A stretch of DNA of 48,736 nt from Bacteroidales bacterium (GTDB taxonomy: Bacteria > Bacteroidota > Bacteroidia > Bacteroidales > WCHB1-69), in the NCBI GenBank assembly GCA_017438945.1, contig JAFRUI010000005.1:1-48736 (forward strand), written 5' to 3'. Position numbers and translations under genes: made by a program. Positions 42,111 to 48,736 of this stretch are shown one piece after another (within the stretch, counting starts at the first letter, position 1; the number at the start of each line of letters is the position of its first letter). The notes under the pieces are model-generated. The model saw nothing but the letters and a program-made list of their open reading frames with translations, was not told where the DNA came from and did no database searches.

Positions 42111-42326
42111 ATGAAGAGTATGAAAATGTTTCTATACGCAGTCGCTCTGTTGCTAGCCTTAACGACTGTTTCCTGCAGAAATACGTGTGAATGCACATTG
42201 TATGAGTATGGCGTTGCAGTCGGCACCTCCACAGAGGTGGCAGAAGGCCAATCTTGCTCGGATTTCAGTTCTGTGACCGAAACACCTTATGGAAAGATGG
42301 GACTGGAGTGTGTGAAGAAAAAATAA
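42111..42326 (+). CDS. small Cys-rich lipoprotein 1
   Basis: A 71-residue protein with a lipobox (LLLALTTVSC). The mature part, only about 48 residues, has CEC, CSD and a late Cys followed by KKK. It is a paralogue of the next gene: both share C-x3-CECT, then CSD and a Cys-K-(R/K)-K end. Four cysteines besides the lipidated one could form two disulphides. It has its own promoter. Function unknown. Confidence 0.75.
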   Translation: MKSMKMFLYAVALLLALTTVSCRNTCECTLYEYGVAVGTSTEVAEGQSCSDFSSVTETPYGKMGLECVKKK

Positions 42327-42355
42327 TGTTTTTTTCTTTGTGTATAAAAAAATTG

Positions 42356-42363
42356 TATTTTTG
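42356..42363 (+). promoter_or_regulatory. -7 box for the second small lipoprotein
   Basis: TATTTTTG, 33 nt before ATG 42397. Confidence 0.6.
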
Positions 42364-42396
42364 CCACGAATTAGTACTAACTTAAAATTTTACAAA

Positions 42397-42615
42397 ATGA
42401 AAAAAGTAATTGCAATTTTTGGAGCTGCTCTGTTGTTCGCTGGTGTTGCAACCTCATGCAGCAAAGTTTGTGAATGCACAACTTCAATTACGGGCATGCC
42501 CGACACCGTCACTGAGGTGAACCTCGAGAACACCAATGTGAAGAAATGTTCTGACATGAATTCCGAAGTTACCTTGGCTGGTATGACCACCAAAACCGTT
42601 TGCAAAAGAAAATAA
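42397..42615 (+). CDS. small Cys-rich lipoprotein 2
   Basis: A 72-residue protein with a lipobox (FAGVATSC). The mature part is CSKVCECT ... VKKCSDMNS ... TVCKRK, matching lipoprotein 1 in Cys spacing. It ends in a strong terminator, so it is a separate transcript. The first ATG of the longer frame at 42340 would cover its promoter and is rejected. Function unknown. Confidence 0.78.
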   Translation: MKKVIAIFGAALLFAGVATSCSKVCECTTSITGMPDTVTEVNLENTNVKKCSDMNSEVTLAGMTTKTVCKRK

Positions 42616-42635
42616 TTTTGCATTTGAAAAAAATC

Positions 42636-42661
42636 AAGCCCCTCGTGTAGGGGCTTTTTTT
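42636..42661 (+). terminator. rho-independent terminator after small lipoprotein 2
   Basis: An 8-bp stem (aagcccct/aggggctt, 42636-42643 and 42649-42656), a 5-nt loop and a T run. It lies directly upstream of the rimO promoter. Confidence 0.88.
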
Positions 42662-42668
42662 ATTTTTG
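42661..42668 (+). promoter_or_regulatory. -7 box for rimO
   Basis: TATTTTTG overlaps the end of the terminator T run and lies 18 nt before ATG 42687. Confidence 0.6.
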
Positions 42669-42686
42669 CAAACTGAAATCGATTAT

Positions 42687-43964
42687 ATGACCATCAATAT
42701 CATCACCTTAGGCTGTTCCAAAAACATTGTGGATTCGGAAGTTATGGCCGCACAACTGCACCGCAACGGCCACGAACTCTATTACGAAAGCGCGCAGAAA
42801 AGCGACATCGTCATTATTAACACTTGCAGTTTCATCCACGATGCGCGGGAAGAATCCGTGAACGAGATTCTGAACCAGATTGAACGCAAGAAACGCCGCC
42901 AAATCAAGAAGTTGTACGTGGTAGGATGCCTCGTGCAACGCAATATGGAGGAACTGCAGGAGGCGCTGCCCGAAGTAGATGGGTTCTTCACCTTCGCGGA
43001 ACTTCCGAAATTGTTGGAGTCACCAGATTTCCAACTGCTTAATACAGCGGACCGGATGCTCTCGACCCCGCGCCACTACGCCTACCTCAAGATTTCCGAG
43101 GGCTGCGACCACCAGTGCTCCTACTGCTCCATTCCGCTCATCCGTGATAAGCAGGTTTCCAAACCGATTCCGCTATTGGTGGAGGAGGCACAACGCCTTG
43201 CCGACCAGGGCGTGAAGGAACTGATGCTGATTGCTCAGGACCTCACCTACTACGGCATCGACCGCAGCGGCAAGCGCGAACTCGCCGACTTGATGGACAA
43301 GCTCGCGCAAGTGAACGGCATTCAGTGGATTCGGCTGCATTACGCCTACCCGCTGAACTTCCCCTACGAGATTCTGGAGGTGATGAAACAGTACCCGCAA
43401 TACTGCCGCTATTTGGACATCCCGTTCCAGCACGTGAGCGACGACATTCTGCAGAGCATGCGCCGCGGCGGCAGCTCAGCCTACATCTACGACCTCATCG
43501 CACGCATCCGCGAGACGATTCCCGGCATCGCGCTGCGCACCACGCTGATCTCCGGCTACCCGACCGAGACCCGCGAACAGCACAAGGAACTCGTGGAGTT
43601 CGTGCGCCGCAACCGCTTCGAGCGGCTCGGGGTCTTCGCCTACTCGCAAGAGGAAGACACGCCCGCCTTCGACCTCGGCGACCCTATCAAGGCCTCCGAA
43701 AAGAACAAACGGGTCAACGAAATTATGAAACTGCAGGAGAAAATCTCCTACGAGATCAACCAGACCCGCGTCGGCACCACGATGAAGGTGCTCATCGACA
43801 GCGAAGAACCCGACTGCTACATCGGCCGCACGGAATTCGACTCCCCCGATGTCGATAACGACGTCTTCATCGACAAATCCCAACCACTCACCGTCGGCGA
43901 ATTCTACAACGTGGAAATCACCGACGCCGCGGAATACGATTTGTTCGGAACGATAGGTGTTTGA
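42687..43964 (+). CDS. rimO: ribosomal protein S12 methylthiotransferase
   Basis: The 425-residue protein starts at ATG 42687 (MTINIITLGCSKN), because an earlier TTG would fall in the promoter. It has the N-terminal LGCSKNIVDSE Cys domain, radical SAM CDHQCSYC (about residues 138-145), SIPLIRDKQ and a C-terminal TRAM domain. RimO adds a methylthio group to the Asp of ribosomal protein S12 using two 4Fe-4S clusters and SAM. Confidence 0.92.
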   Translation: MTINIITLGCSKNIVDSEVMAAQLHRNGHELYYESAQKSDIVIINTCSFIHDAREESVNEILNQIERKKRRQIKKLYVVGCLVQRNMEELQEALPEVDGFFTFAELPKLLESPDFQLLNTADRMLSTPRHYAYLKISEGCDHQCSYCSIPLIRDKQVSKPIPLLVEEAQRLADQGVKELMLIAQDLTYYGIDRSGKRELADLMDKLAQVNGIQWIRLHYAYPLNFPYEILEVMKQYPQYCRYLDIPFQHVSDDILQSMRRGGSSAYIYDLIARIRETIPGIALRTTLISGYPTETREQHKELVEFVRRNRFERLGVFAYSQEEDTPAFDLGDPIKASEKNKRVNEIMKLQEKISYEINQTRVGTTMKVLIDSEEPDCYIGRTEFDSPDVDNDVFIDKSQPLTVGEFYNVEITDAAEYDLFGTIGV

Positions 43965-44023
43965 TAATCGAAATGTCTTTCTCTACCGAGCTCTTGCCCC
44001 TACCGGGGCTGCTCAAGGAAATC

Positions 44024-44058
44024 ATTCTTCATTCTACATTCATAATTTTACATTAAAA
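44024..44058 (+). repeat. heptamer array ending at the ABC-exporter start
   Basis: attcttc, attctac, attcata, attttac and attaaaa in 7-nt register; the last unit includes the A of ATG 44058. Confidence 0.65.
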
Positions 44059-45842
44059 TGAATCTCCTCCAACTCTTCAAAAACCTCCGCCCGTTTGTGA
44101 AACCTTACAAATGGTTGGTACTCATCACCTTAATCCTCACGTTGGTCGGATCTTTGATGGCGCAGGTCAATGCCATTGTGCTCGACCGGACGGTGGATGC
44201 CATCAACGCGCTCATTGGCACCAACTTCCAATGGGGTCAGGCGGCACGGATTATGACCATCATCAGCATCGTGCTGTTGGGCAAGGAGTTGCTTTCCGCA
44301 ATCGTCACCTTTGCACAGAACTATTTCGGCGAGCGGATGCGGATTTACGTGAGCCGCGACTTGGCGCAGAGCGTCATTGAGAAGGTGCTCACTTTCAAGA
44401 TGGCCTTCTTCAACTCGGGCGACAACGCCACCGGCAAGCTGCAGGCCCGTATTGACCAGGGTGTCAGCTCGTTGTCGCGCACGGTGCAGAACTTTTTCAT
44501 CGACCTGCTGCCGTTGTTCACCAGCGCCTTGCTCGCCCTCATCCTGATGTTCGCAGCCAACGTCTATGTCGGTTTGGTCGCCCTCGGCATCGTGCCGGTT
44601 TACTTCTGGATTACCTACCGGCAGGCACGGAGACTCAAGGGTTGGCGACGCGAGATGCGCAGCCATTTGGAGACCAAAAGTCAGGGTATCAAGAACATCA
44701 TCGACTCTATCAACGTCATCAAGAGTTTCAATCGCGAGCAGATTGAGGGACAGAAACAGTTGGATATCCAGAACCAAGTGACGGAGAACCAGATGAAAAC
44801 CCGCAAGGTGGCCTTCTACTACAACGGGCTCAAGAGCTTCGTGCGGCAGGTGGGTACCGTGCTGGTCATCATCCTCACCGCCTACTTGGTGCTTATCGAA
44901 TACCCCGGCATGACCATCGGTAAGATCATGTACCACGTGATGTTGTTCAGCAACGTCATCGCGCCCATCACGCAGCTGCAACGCATCTTCGATGACGTGA
45001 ACGACGCGCTGATTTACGCCGAGGGATTCTTCGGCATCCTCAACTCCGAGAAGGAGGTCGAGCCGTCGGGCGAGTACAAGCCGGAGCCCATTCACGGCAA
45101 CTTCGAGCTGAAGGGCGTCGATTTCACCTACCCGAACGGCACACAGGCGTTGTTCGGTGTCAACATGAAGATTGAACCAGGCAAGATCACGGCGTTGGTC
45201 GGGCTGTCGGGCGCGGGTAAGAGTACGATCGTCAACCTGTTAGACAAGTTCTACGAGCCGCAGGTGGGCACCATCACGTTGGACGGGGTCGATTTGCGCG
45301 ACTACGACACGCATTACCTGCGCGAGAACATTGGGTTGGTGTTGCAGAAGAACCATATCTTCGACGGCACCATCGAGGAGAATATCCTCTACGGCAACCC
45401 GGAGGCCACGCACGAGGAGGTGGTGGAGGCCGCGAAGAAGGCACACCTCTACGACCAGGTCATGGAGCTGCCGAAGCAGTTCGCGCACAACGCTGCCGAC
45501 CTCTCCGGAGGACAGCAGCAGCGCGTGGCCATCGCCCGCATGTTCCTCAAGAACCCGCCCATCATCTTCTTGGACGAGCCTACCGCCAGCTTGGACGCCA
45601 TCGCCACCGAGCAGATCAAGAACAGCATCGATGCCATCAAGCAGGACCGCACCGTCATCATCATCTCCCACAGCATCTCGCAGATCATCGACGCCGACTA
45701 CATCTACGCCCTCAAGGACGGTCGCGTGGAAGAGGACGGCGACCCCGACGAAATCTATAAGAAAGGCGGCATCTACAAGGATATTATTGATGCTTCGGCA
45801 AGAAGTTTGAACATTGAGAAGATTGCGAAAACGATAAGTTAG
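44058..45842 (+). CDS. ABC transporter, fused permease and ATPase
   Basis: The 594-residue half-transporter has six membrane helices in the first 320 residues, then an ATPase domain: Walker A GLSGAGKST, signature LSGGQQQR, Walker B IIFLDEPTAS and H-loop ISHS. It is the type 1 exporter (MsbA/multidrug-like) that works as a dimer in the inner membrane. The substrate is not evident. The next gene, hydF, begins 3 bp after its stop. Confidence 0.92.
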   Translation: MNLLQLFKNLRPFVKPYKWLVLITLILTLVGSLMAQVNAIVLDRTVDAINALIGTNFQWGQAARIMTIISIVLLGKELLSAIVTFAQNYFGERMRIYVSRDLAQSVIEKVLTFKMAFFNSGDNATGKLQARIDQGVSSLSRTVQNFFIDLLPLFTSALLALILMFAANVYVGLVALGIVPVYFWITYRQARRLKGWRREMRSHLETKSQGIKNIIDSINVIKSFNREQIEGQKQLDIQNQVTENQMKTRKVAFYYNGLKSFVRQVGTVLVIILTAYLVLIEYPGMTIGKIMYHVMLFSNVIAPITQLQRIFDDVNDALIYAEGFFGILNSEKEVEPSGEYKPEPIHGNFELKGVDFTYPNGTQALFGVNMKIEPGKITALVGLSGAGKSTIVNLLDKFYEPQVGTITLDGVDLRDYDTHYLRENIGLVLQKNHIFDGTIEENILYGNPEATHEEVVEAAKKAHLYDQVMELPKQFAHNAADLSGGQQQRVAIARMFLKNPPIIFLDEPTASLDAIATEQIKNSIDAIKQDRTVIIISHSISQIIDADYIYALKDGRVEEDGDPDEIYKKGGIYKDIIDASARSLNIEKIAKTIS

Positions 45843-45845
45843 TGT

Positions 45846-47024
45846 ATGAAAGGACGTAACGACAAGCTGCACATCGGCATTTTTGGGCGGAGGAACAACG
45901 GCAAGAGTTCCCTTATTAACGCCATCACGGGACAGGAGGTCGCCATCGTGGACGCCACGGCCGGCACCACCACCGACCCCGTGCGCAAATCCATCGAGAT
46001 TTTCGGCATCGGTCCCTGCATCATCATCGACACCGCCGGCATCGACGACGAAGGCGCCGTCGGGGCGAAACGTATCCAAAAATCACTGGAAGTGTTGAAA
46101 ACCATCGACTTGGCCATCCTCGTCATCACCGATTACGAGGTGGGCATTCCCGAACGGCAGCTGATAGAACAGTTCCACCAATTCGAACTTCCTTACCTCA
46201 TCGTCAACAACAAATGCGATCTGACCACTCCTCGAGAGATGGAAGTTGATGATCGCAAGGTTCTGGATGTCAGCACGAAAACGCATTCCGGCATTGACGA
46301 GATGCTGCAGGAGGTGGTACGCATCATGCCCGAATCGGCGTACCGCACCCGTTCGCTGCTCGGCGACCTCATCGGTGAGGGCGATGAAGTGCTGTTGGTG
46401 ACCCCCATCGACACGGAAGCCCCCGAAGGCCGGCTCATCCTCCCGCAAGTGCAGACCATCCGCGACATCCTTGACAATGAGGCGGTTGCCATCGTGCTGA
46501 AGGAGGACAAGGTGGCGGATTACCTACAGAGCCACCGCGCCCCGAAATTGGTTGTCACCGACAGCCAGGCATTCCACAAGGTGGAGAAGTTCGTGCCGGA
46601 AAGCATCCCGTTGACGGGCTTCAGCGTGGTGTTGGCGCATCAAAAGGGCGAATTCGGAGCTTATCTCAAAGGGACCCCGAAGTTGCGCGACCTTCGCGAC
46701 GGCGACCGCATCCTGATGTTGGAATCCTGCACGCACCTCACCTCCTGCGAGGACATCGGGCGGGTGAAACTCCCGCGTCTTATCCGCAAGTTCACGGGCA
46801 AAGAGCTACAGTTCGATTTCGTGTCGGGTCTCAATCAAATCCCTGACATCCAGCAATATGCGATGGTCATCCAGTGCGGGGGCTGCATGGTCACCCGCAA
46901 GCAGTTGAAGGAACGGTTACGCCCCGCCATCGAAGCGGGCATCCCGGTCAGCAACTACGGCATGGTGCTCGCCTACGTCAACGGCATTTTCGACCGGGCG
47001 GTGGCACCGTTTGCCGCATTGTAG
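45846..47024 (+). CDS. hydF: [FeFe]-hydrogenase H-cluster maturation GTPase
   Basis: The 392-residue protein has a GTPase domain (GRRNNGKSS, DTAG, NKCD), a middle dimerisation domain and the C-terminal Fe-S domain with SCTHL and QCGGCM. It is the scaffold that assembles the [2Fe] unit before delivery to HydA. The usual cluster pattern is CxHx(46-53)HCxxC; here the residue before the CxxC is Gln and the spacing is 45. No hydE, hydG or hydA is in the window. Its TAG stop is the TAG of a GTAG REP head. Confidence 0.93.
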   Translation: MKGRNDKLHIGIFGRRNNGKSSLINAITGQEVAIVDATAGTTTDPVRKSIEIFGIGPCIIIDTAGIDDEGAVGAKRIQKSLEVLKTIDLAILVITDYEVGIPERQLIEQFHQFELPYLIVNNKCDLTTPREMEVDDRKVLDVSTKTHSGIDEMLQEVVRIMPESAYRTRSLLGDLIGEGDEVLLVTPIDTEAPEGRLILPQVQTIRDILDNEAVAIVLKEDKVADYLQSHRAPKLVVTDSQAFHKVEKFVPESIPLTGFSVVLAHQKGEFGAYLKGTPKLRDLRDGDRILMLESCTHLTSCEDIGRVKLPRLIRKFTGKELQFDFVSGLNQIPDIQQYAMVIQCGGCMVTRKQLKERLRPAIEAGIPVSNYGMVLAYVNGIFDRAVAPFAAL

Positions 47025-47052
47025 TCGCGGACGCGATTTATCGCGTCCGCGA
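47021..47052 (+). repeat. REP palindrome R6 at the end of hydF
   Basis: GTAG (47021-47024, contains the hydF stop) is followed by 12-bp perfect arms (47025-47036/47041-47052) with a ttta loop. Confidence 0.88.
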
Positions 47053-47082
47053 CGCGTCCGATTTATTTTGCAGGCGGACGCG
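47053..47082. repeat. inner inverted repeat of the BIME-like unit
   Basis: cgcgtccg (47053-47060) and cggacgcg (47075-47082) lie between R6 and R7, completing a mosaic of palindromes in the gap between convergent genes. Confidence 0.6.
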
Positions 47083-47089
47083 GTGAAAA

Positions 47090-47113
47090 GGACGCGGTGA
47101 ATCGCGTCCCTAC
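47090..47113 (-). repeat. REP palindrome R7 at the end of the RAYT gene
   Basis: On the minus strand GTAG (47113-47110, contains the RAYT stop) is followed by 7-bp arms ggacgcg/cgcgtcc. Confidence 0.85.
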
Positions 47114-47688
47114 AGCGATTTCCATTTGGTGGGATTTTGTTCGATATATTTGGTAATACGGATCTTTTCATTCCTGTTGCGGATAATACGGTCGTGGTAA
47201 CGGGGTTGCCATTTGAATGGGATATTGTTTTGTCGGGCGAATTGTGTCACCCGCGCTTTCAACCCCCGCATGACCGTTGCCAATGATTCATTCAACATTG
47301 GATTCTTGTTCCCTGTAATTCCTCCTGCTTGGACGCGATTGTCGGGTTCGTGGACGCGATGAATCGCGTCCCTACTACGGGGATGGATTGCGACAATCAA
47401 ATGAATATGGTCTGGCATAATCACATAAACGGGTATTTCGACGTATGGATAATGATCTGAAACATTTTCAATTTCCGCCGTCAAATATTCGCCTACTGCT
47501 GTCAATTCCATTTGCCCATTATACACTTCGCCGAAATAATGCACACGGTTTTGTGTGCAGACCGTAACAAAATAGTCCGATTCTCTATAATCATGCCATT
47601 GGGCACGGATGGTTTCGCGAGCGGGAAGAAGCTGTCGATAGCCTGAGGGATTTTCATTGCAGAATGTTCTGTCTTTCCTTGTTTTCAT
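47110..47688 (-). CDS. REP-associated tyrosine transposase (RAYT, IS200/Y1 type)
   Basis: A 192-residue Y1-type transposase. It shows DYFVTVCTQNRVHYFG, the HUH motif VIMPDHIHLIV and the C-terminal YHDRIIRN...YIEQNPTKW that carries the likely catalytic Tyr region. The stretch GGITGNKNPML is typical of Bacteroidetes RAYTs. Such enzymes cut single strands at REP hairpins next to GTAG. A REP is embedded in the gene (encoding SRDAIHRV) and a REP provides its stop codon. It is read from promoter cassette C. Confidence 0.9.
   Translation of the reverse strand: MKTRKDRTFCNENPSGYRQLLPARETIRAQWHDYRESDYFVTVCTQNRVHYFGEVYNGQMELTAVGEYLTAEIENVSDHYPYVEIPVYVIMPDHIHLIVAIHPRSRDAIHRVHEPDNRVQAGGITGNKNPMLNESLATVMRGLKARVTQFARQNNIPFKWQPRYHDRIIRNRNEKIRITKYIEQNPTKWKSL
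47352..47375 (-). repeat. REP palindrome R8 inside the RAYT gene
   Basis: On the minus strand GTAG (47375-47372) is followed by 9-bp arms ggacgcgat/atcgcgtcc with a 2-nt loop. The reading frame splits the TAG (cGT AGt), so no stop results, and it encodes part of RSRDAIHRV. Confidence 0.85.
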
Positions 47689-48013
47689 AATTGCCTTTTG
47701 TTTTTTAGTTTATCCATTACGATGACATTTTGTCATTCAATGTTCTCCTCTGCAAATATACGACATGAAAGCGCGGTTGTCAAGAGGTTTTGCCAATTTT
47801 TTTTGTGGTTGAGTTTCAGTAATGTACAAATTTATTTTAACAATTCAACCTTTAATTGTAAAAATCAGAAGGGTAGATTTCTCATGGTTTTCCAACATAA
47901 AGCCGCAAAAATATTTTTTCCTTCCTATGTCACCTTTCACCCCTCTCATCCGTTTAACTGTTGAATCGATTCGATAATGAACAGAATTGTATAACCTTAA
48001 AAAATAAATAGTC
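47689..48013. other. AT-rich spacer with promoter cassette
   Basis: About 325 bp between divergent genes. It contains promoter cassette C for the RAYT gene and AT-rich sequence with ttttaacaattcaa, like that near copy A. No coding frame is supported. Confidence 0.55.
47753..47783 (-). promoter_or_regulatory. promoter cassette copy C (RAYT gene)
   Basis: Minus strand: TTGACA (47778-47783), exactly 17 nt, then TATATTTG (47753-47760), 65 nt before the RAYT start. Confidence 0.65.
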
Positions 48014-48481
48014 ATGGAAGAATTCATAGATGTCCTTGCGGTGGTACTCGTAATCGGTGGAGTTTGCATCGCATTACCACTGGTGATCTTGTTGCTGACC
48101 AACAAGCGGAAAAATCACGAAATCGACAAGAAGACGGAAATTCTGATGGCACTGTTGGAGAAAAATCCAGATCTTGACCCGGCCGAAGTGTTAGACAAGC
48201 TGGACATGTCGTCGGAAGACGGCAAAAAATCCCTGAAAGAAAAACTGTTAGAAAAACTTTTAGGCGGTTGTATCTGCACATTGATCGGTATAGTCCTCTT
48301 CTTCACCCATTTGTTTGGTTTTGTGTTTTTAAGGGACAAGACCACTGGAGTAGTCGGGGGCGGCGTCTTGACAGCCATAGGTATAGCCCTTATCATCTAT
48401 TACCTGGTCAGCAAGAAGATGCTACAGAATGAGATAGCGACGGAAGAAAAACGGATGACCGAGCAACAAATCTCCGAATGA
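48014..48481 (+). CDS. DUF6249-like membrane protein
   Basis: The 155-residue protein has one N-terminal helix (VLAVVLVIGGVCIALPLVILLL), a central charged stretch with NPDLDPAEVLDKL, and two further helices (CTLIGIVLFFTHLFGFVFL and VVGGGVLTAIGIALIIYYLV). It matches DUF6249-type proteins that are encoded just before ECF sigma factors in Bacteroidetes. Its stop overlaps the sigma start (ATGA 48478-48481). It may act as a membrane-side regulator of that sigma factor; this is inference. Confidence 0.82.
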   Translation: MEEFIDVLAVVLVIGGVCIALPLVILLLTNKRKNHEIDKKTEILMALLEKNPDLDPAEVLDKLDMSSEDGKKSLKEKLLEKLLGGCICTLIGIVLFFTHLFGFVFLRDKTTGVVGGGVLTAIGIALIIYYLVSKKMLQNEIATEEKRMTEQQISE

Positions 48482-48736
48482 CACGAGAACAATTCATAGC
48501 CTTGATTTCGGAGGAGCAGGAGTCTTTGCGGAGATTCCTGCTTGCCCTGTGTGAGGGCGACCGGATGGAGGCGGAGGACATCGCGCAGGAGGCGATGGTG
48601 AAGGCGTACATTGCGATGGAGCGGTTCGTGGAGCGTGCCAAGTTCGCCACGTGGCTGTTCAAGATTGCCTACAACACCTTCCTCGACCACCAGCGGTCCG
48701 GGTGGAACCGCCGGACGGACTTGGACGCGGCGGAGC
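48478..48736 (+). CDS. ECF-type RNA polymerase sigma factor, N-terminal part (3' end outside window)
   Basis: The frame is open to the window edge. It shows the sigma-70 region 2 pattern: EAEDIAQEAMVKAYIAM and FATWLFKIAYNTFLDHQRS, matching ECF factors that bind core polymerase and the -10 region. Region 4 is outside the window. The start is the ATG overlapping the stop of the DUF6249-like gene. Confidence 0.88.
   Translation, partial: MTREQFIALISEEQESLRRFLLALCEGDRMEAEDIAQEAMVKAYIAMERFVERAKFATWLFKIAYNTFLDHQRSGWNRRTDLDAAE

Noticed and set aside
43995-44020. gcccctaccggggc sequence with possible GTAG on the reverse strand
   Set aside because: The stem is only 5 bp and the wider symmetry is poor.
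44130-46079. Long minus-strand frames opposite the ABC exporter and hydF
   Set aside because: Shadow frames of high-GC coding sequence; no motif, and the true genes are unmistakable.
1-48736. rRNA, tRNA, CRISPR arrays and replication origin
   Set aside because: No sequence with the needed conserved structure was seen on either strand; I could not run a dedicated search.

Overview
This window looks like a chromosomal segment of a Bacteroidales bacterium. Many genes are preceded by the Bacteroidetes -7 promoter box (TAnnTTTG), and the gene content fits that group: a GIN/DUF2723/DUF6249 set, VanW- and YhcG-type proteins, an rSAM/lipoprotein pair and the hydrogenase maturase HydF. I cannot name the genus. 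No rRNA, tRNA or CRISPR array was seen.

Layout. 1-1.8 kb: the end of a HemN/HemW-like radical SAM gene, a membrane protein and a CDP-alcohol phosphatidyltransferase, probably one operon. 1.9-17.8 kb: an accessory and partly decayed region. It holds two YhcG/DUF1016-type PDDEXK nuclease genes and a relic of a third, a frameshifted VanW gene, a scrap of a thioesterase gene, a winged-helix-like tail, two small unknown genes, an HNH nuclease, a 22-unit Sel1-repeat protein, three unknown genes, an internally deleted DnaB-like helicase, a frameshifted lipoprotein and a DUF3990/HTH pair that looks like a toxin-antitoxin module. 17.9-20.4 kb: a thioesterase, two exported proteins and an alpha/beta hydrolase. 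20.4-28.5 kb: a minus-strand housekeeping run (aroK, elbB, a DUF2723 membrane protein, pheS, a cyclophilin lipoprotein, rsmA). 28.6-36.6 kb: a plus-strand run (rSAM/lipoprotein pair, aminotransferase, beta-barrel protein, waaA, lemA, TPM protein, pyrC). 36.7-42.0 kb: minus strand (flippase, LysM transglycosylase, MORN-repeat protein, lipoprotein). 42.1-48.7 kb: two tiny paralogous lipoproteins, rimO, an ABC exporter, hydF, a REP-associated transposase (RAYT), a DUF6249 membrane protein and the start of an ECF sigma factor.

The most interesting signals are small and repeated. (1) A RAYT gene comes with at least eight GTAG-headed REP palindromes. In three places the TAG of GTAG is the stop codon of the gene before it (hydF, RAYT itself, rsmA), and one REP lies in frame inside the RAYT gene. 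(2) Many spacers are built of degenerate 7-nt (once 8-nt) tandem units, several ending on or inside a start codon (waaA, pyrC, an ABC exporter gene, pheS, rsmA). (3) All YhcG-type genes, including the relic, carry perfect short DNA hairpins; in the two intact genes these lie at the hinge before the nuclease domain. (4) One promoter cassette (TTGACA-17 nt-TATAnTTG) occurs three times, once with no obvious gene. Frameshift calls could be assembly errors and need read support.
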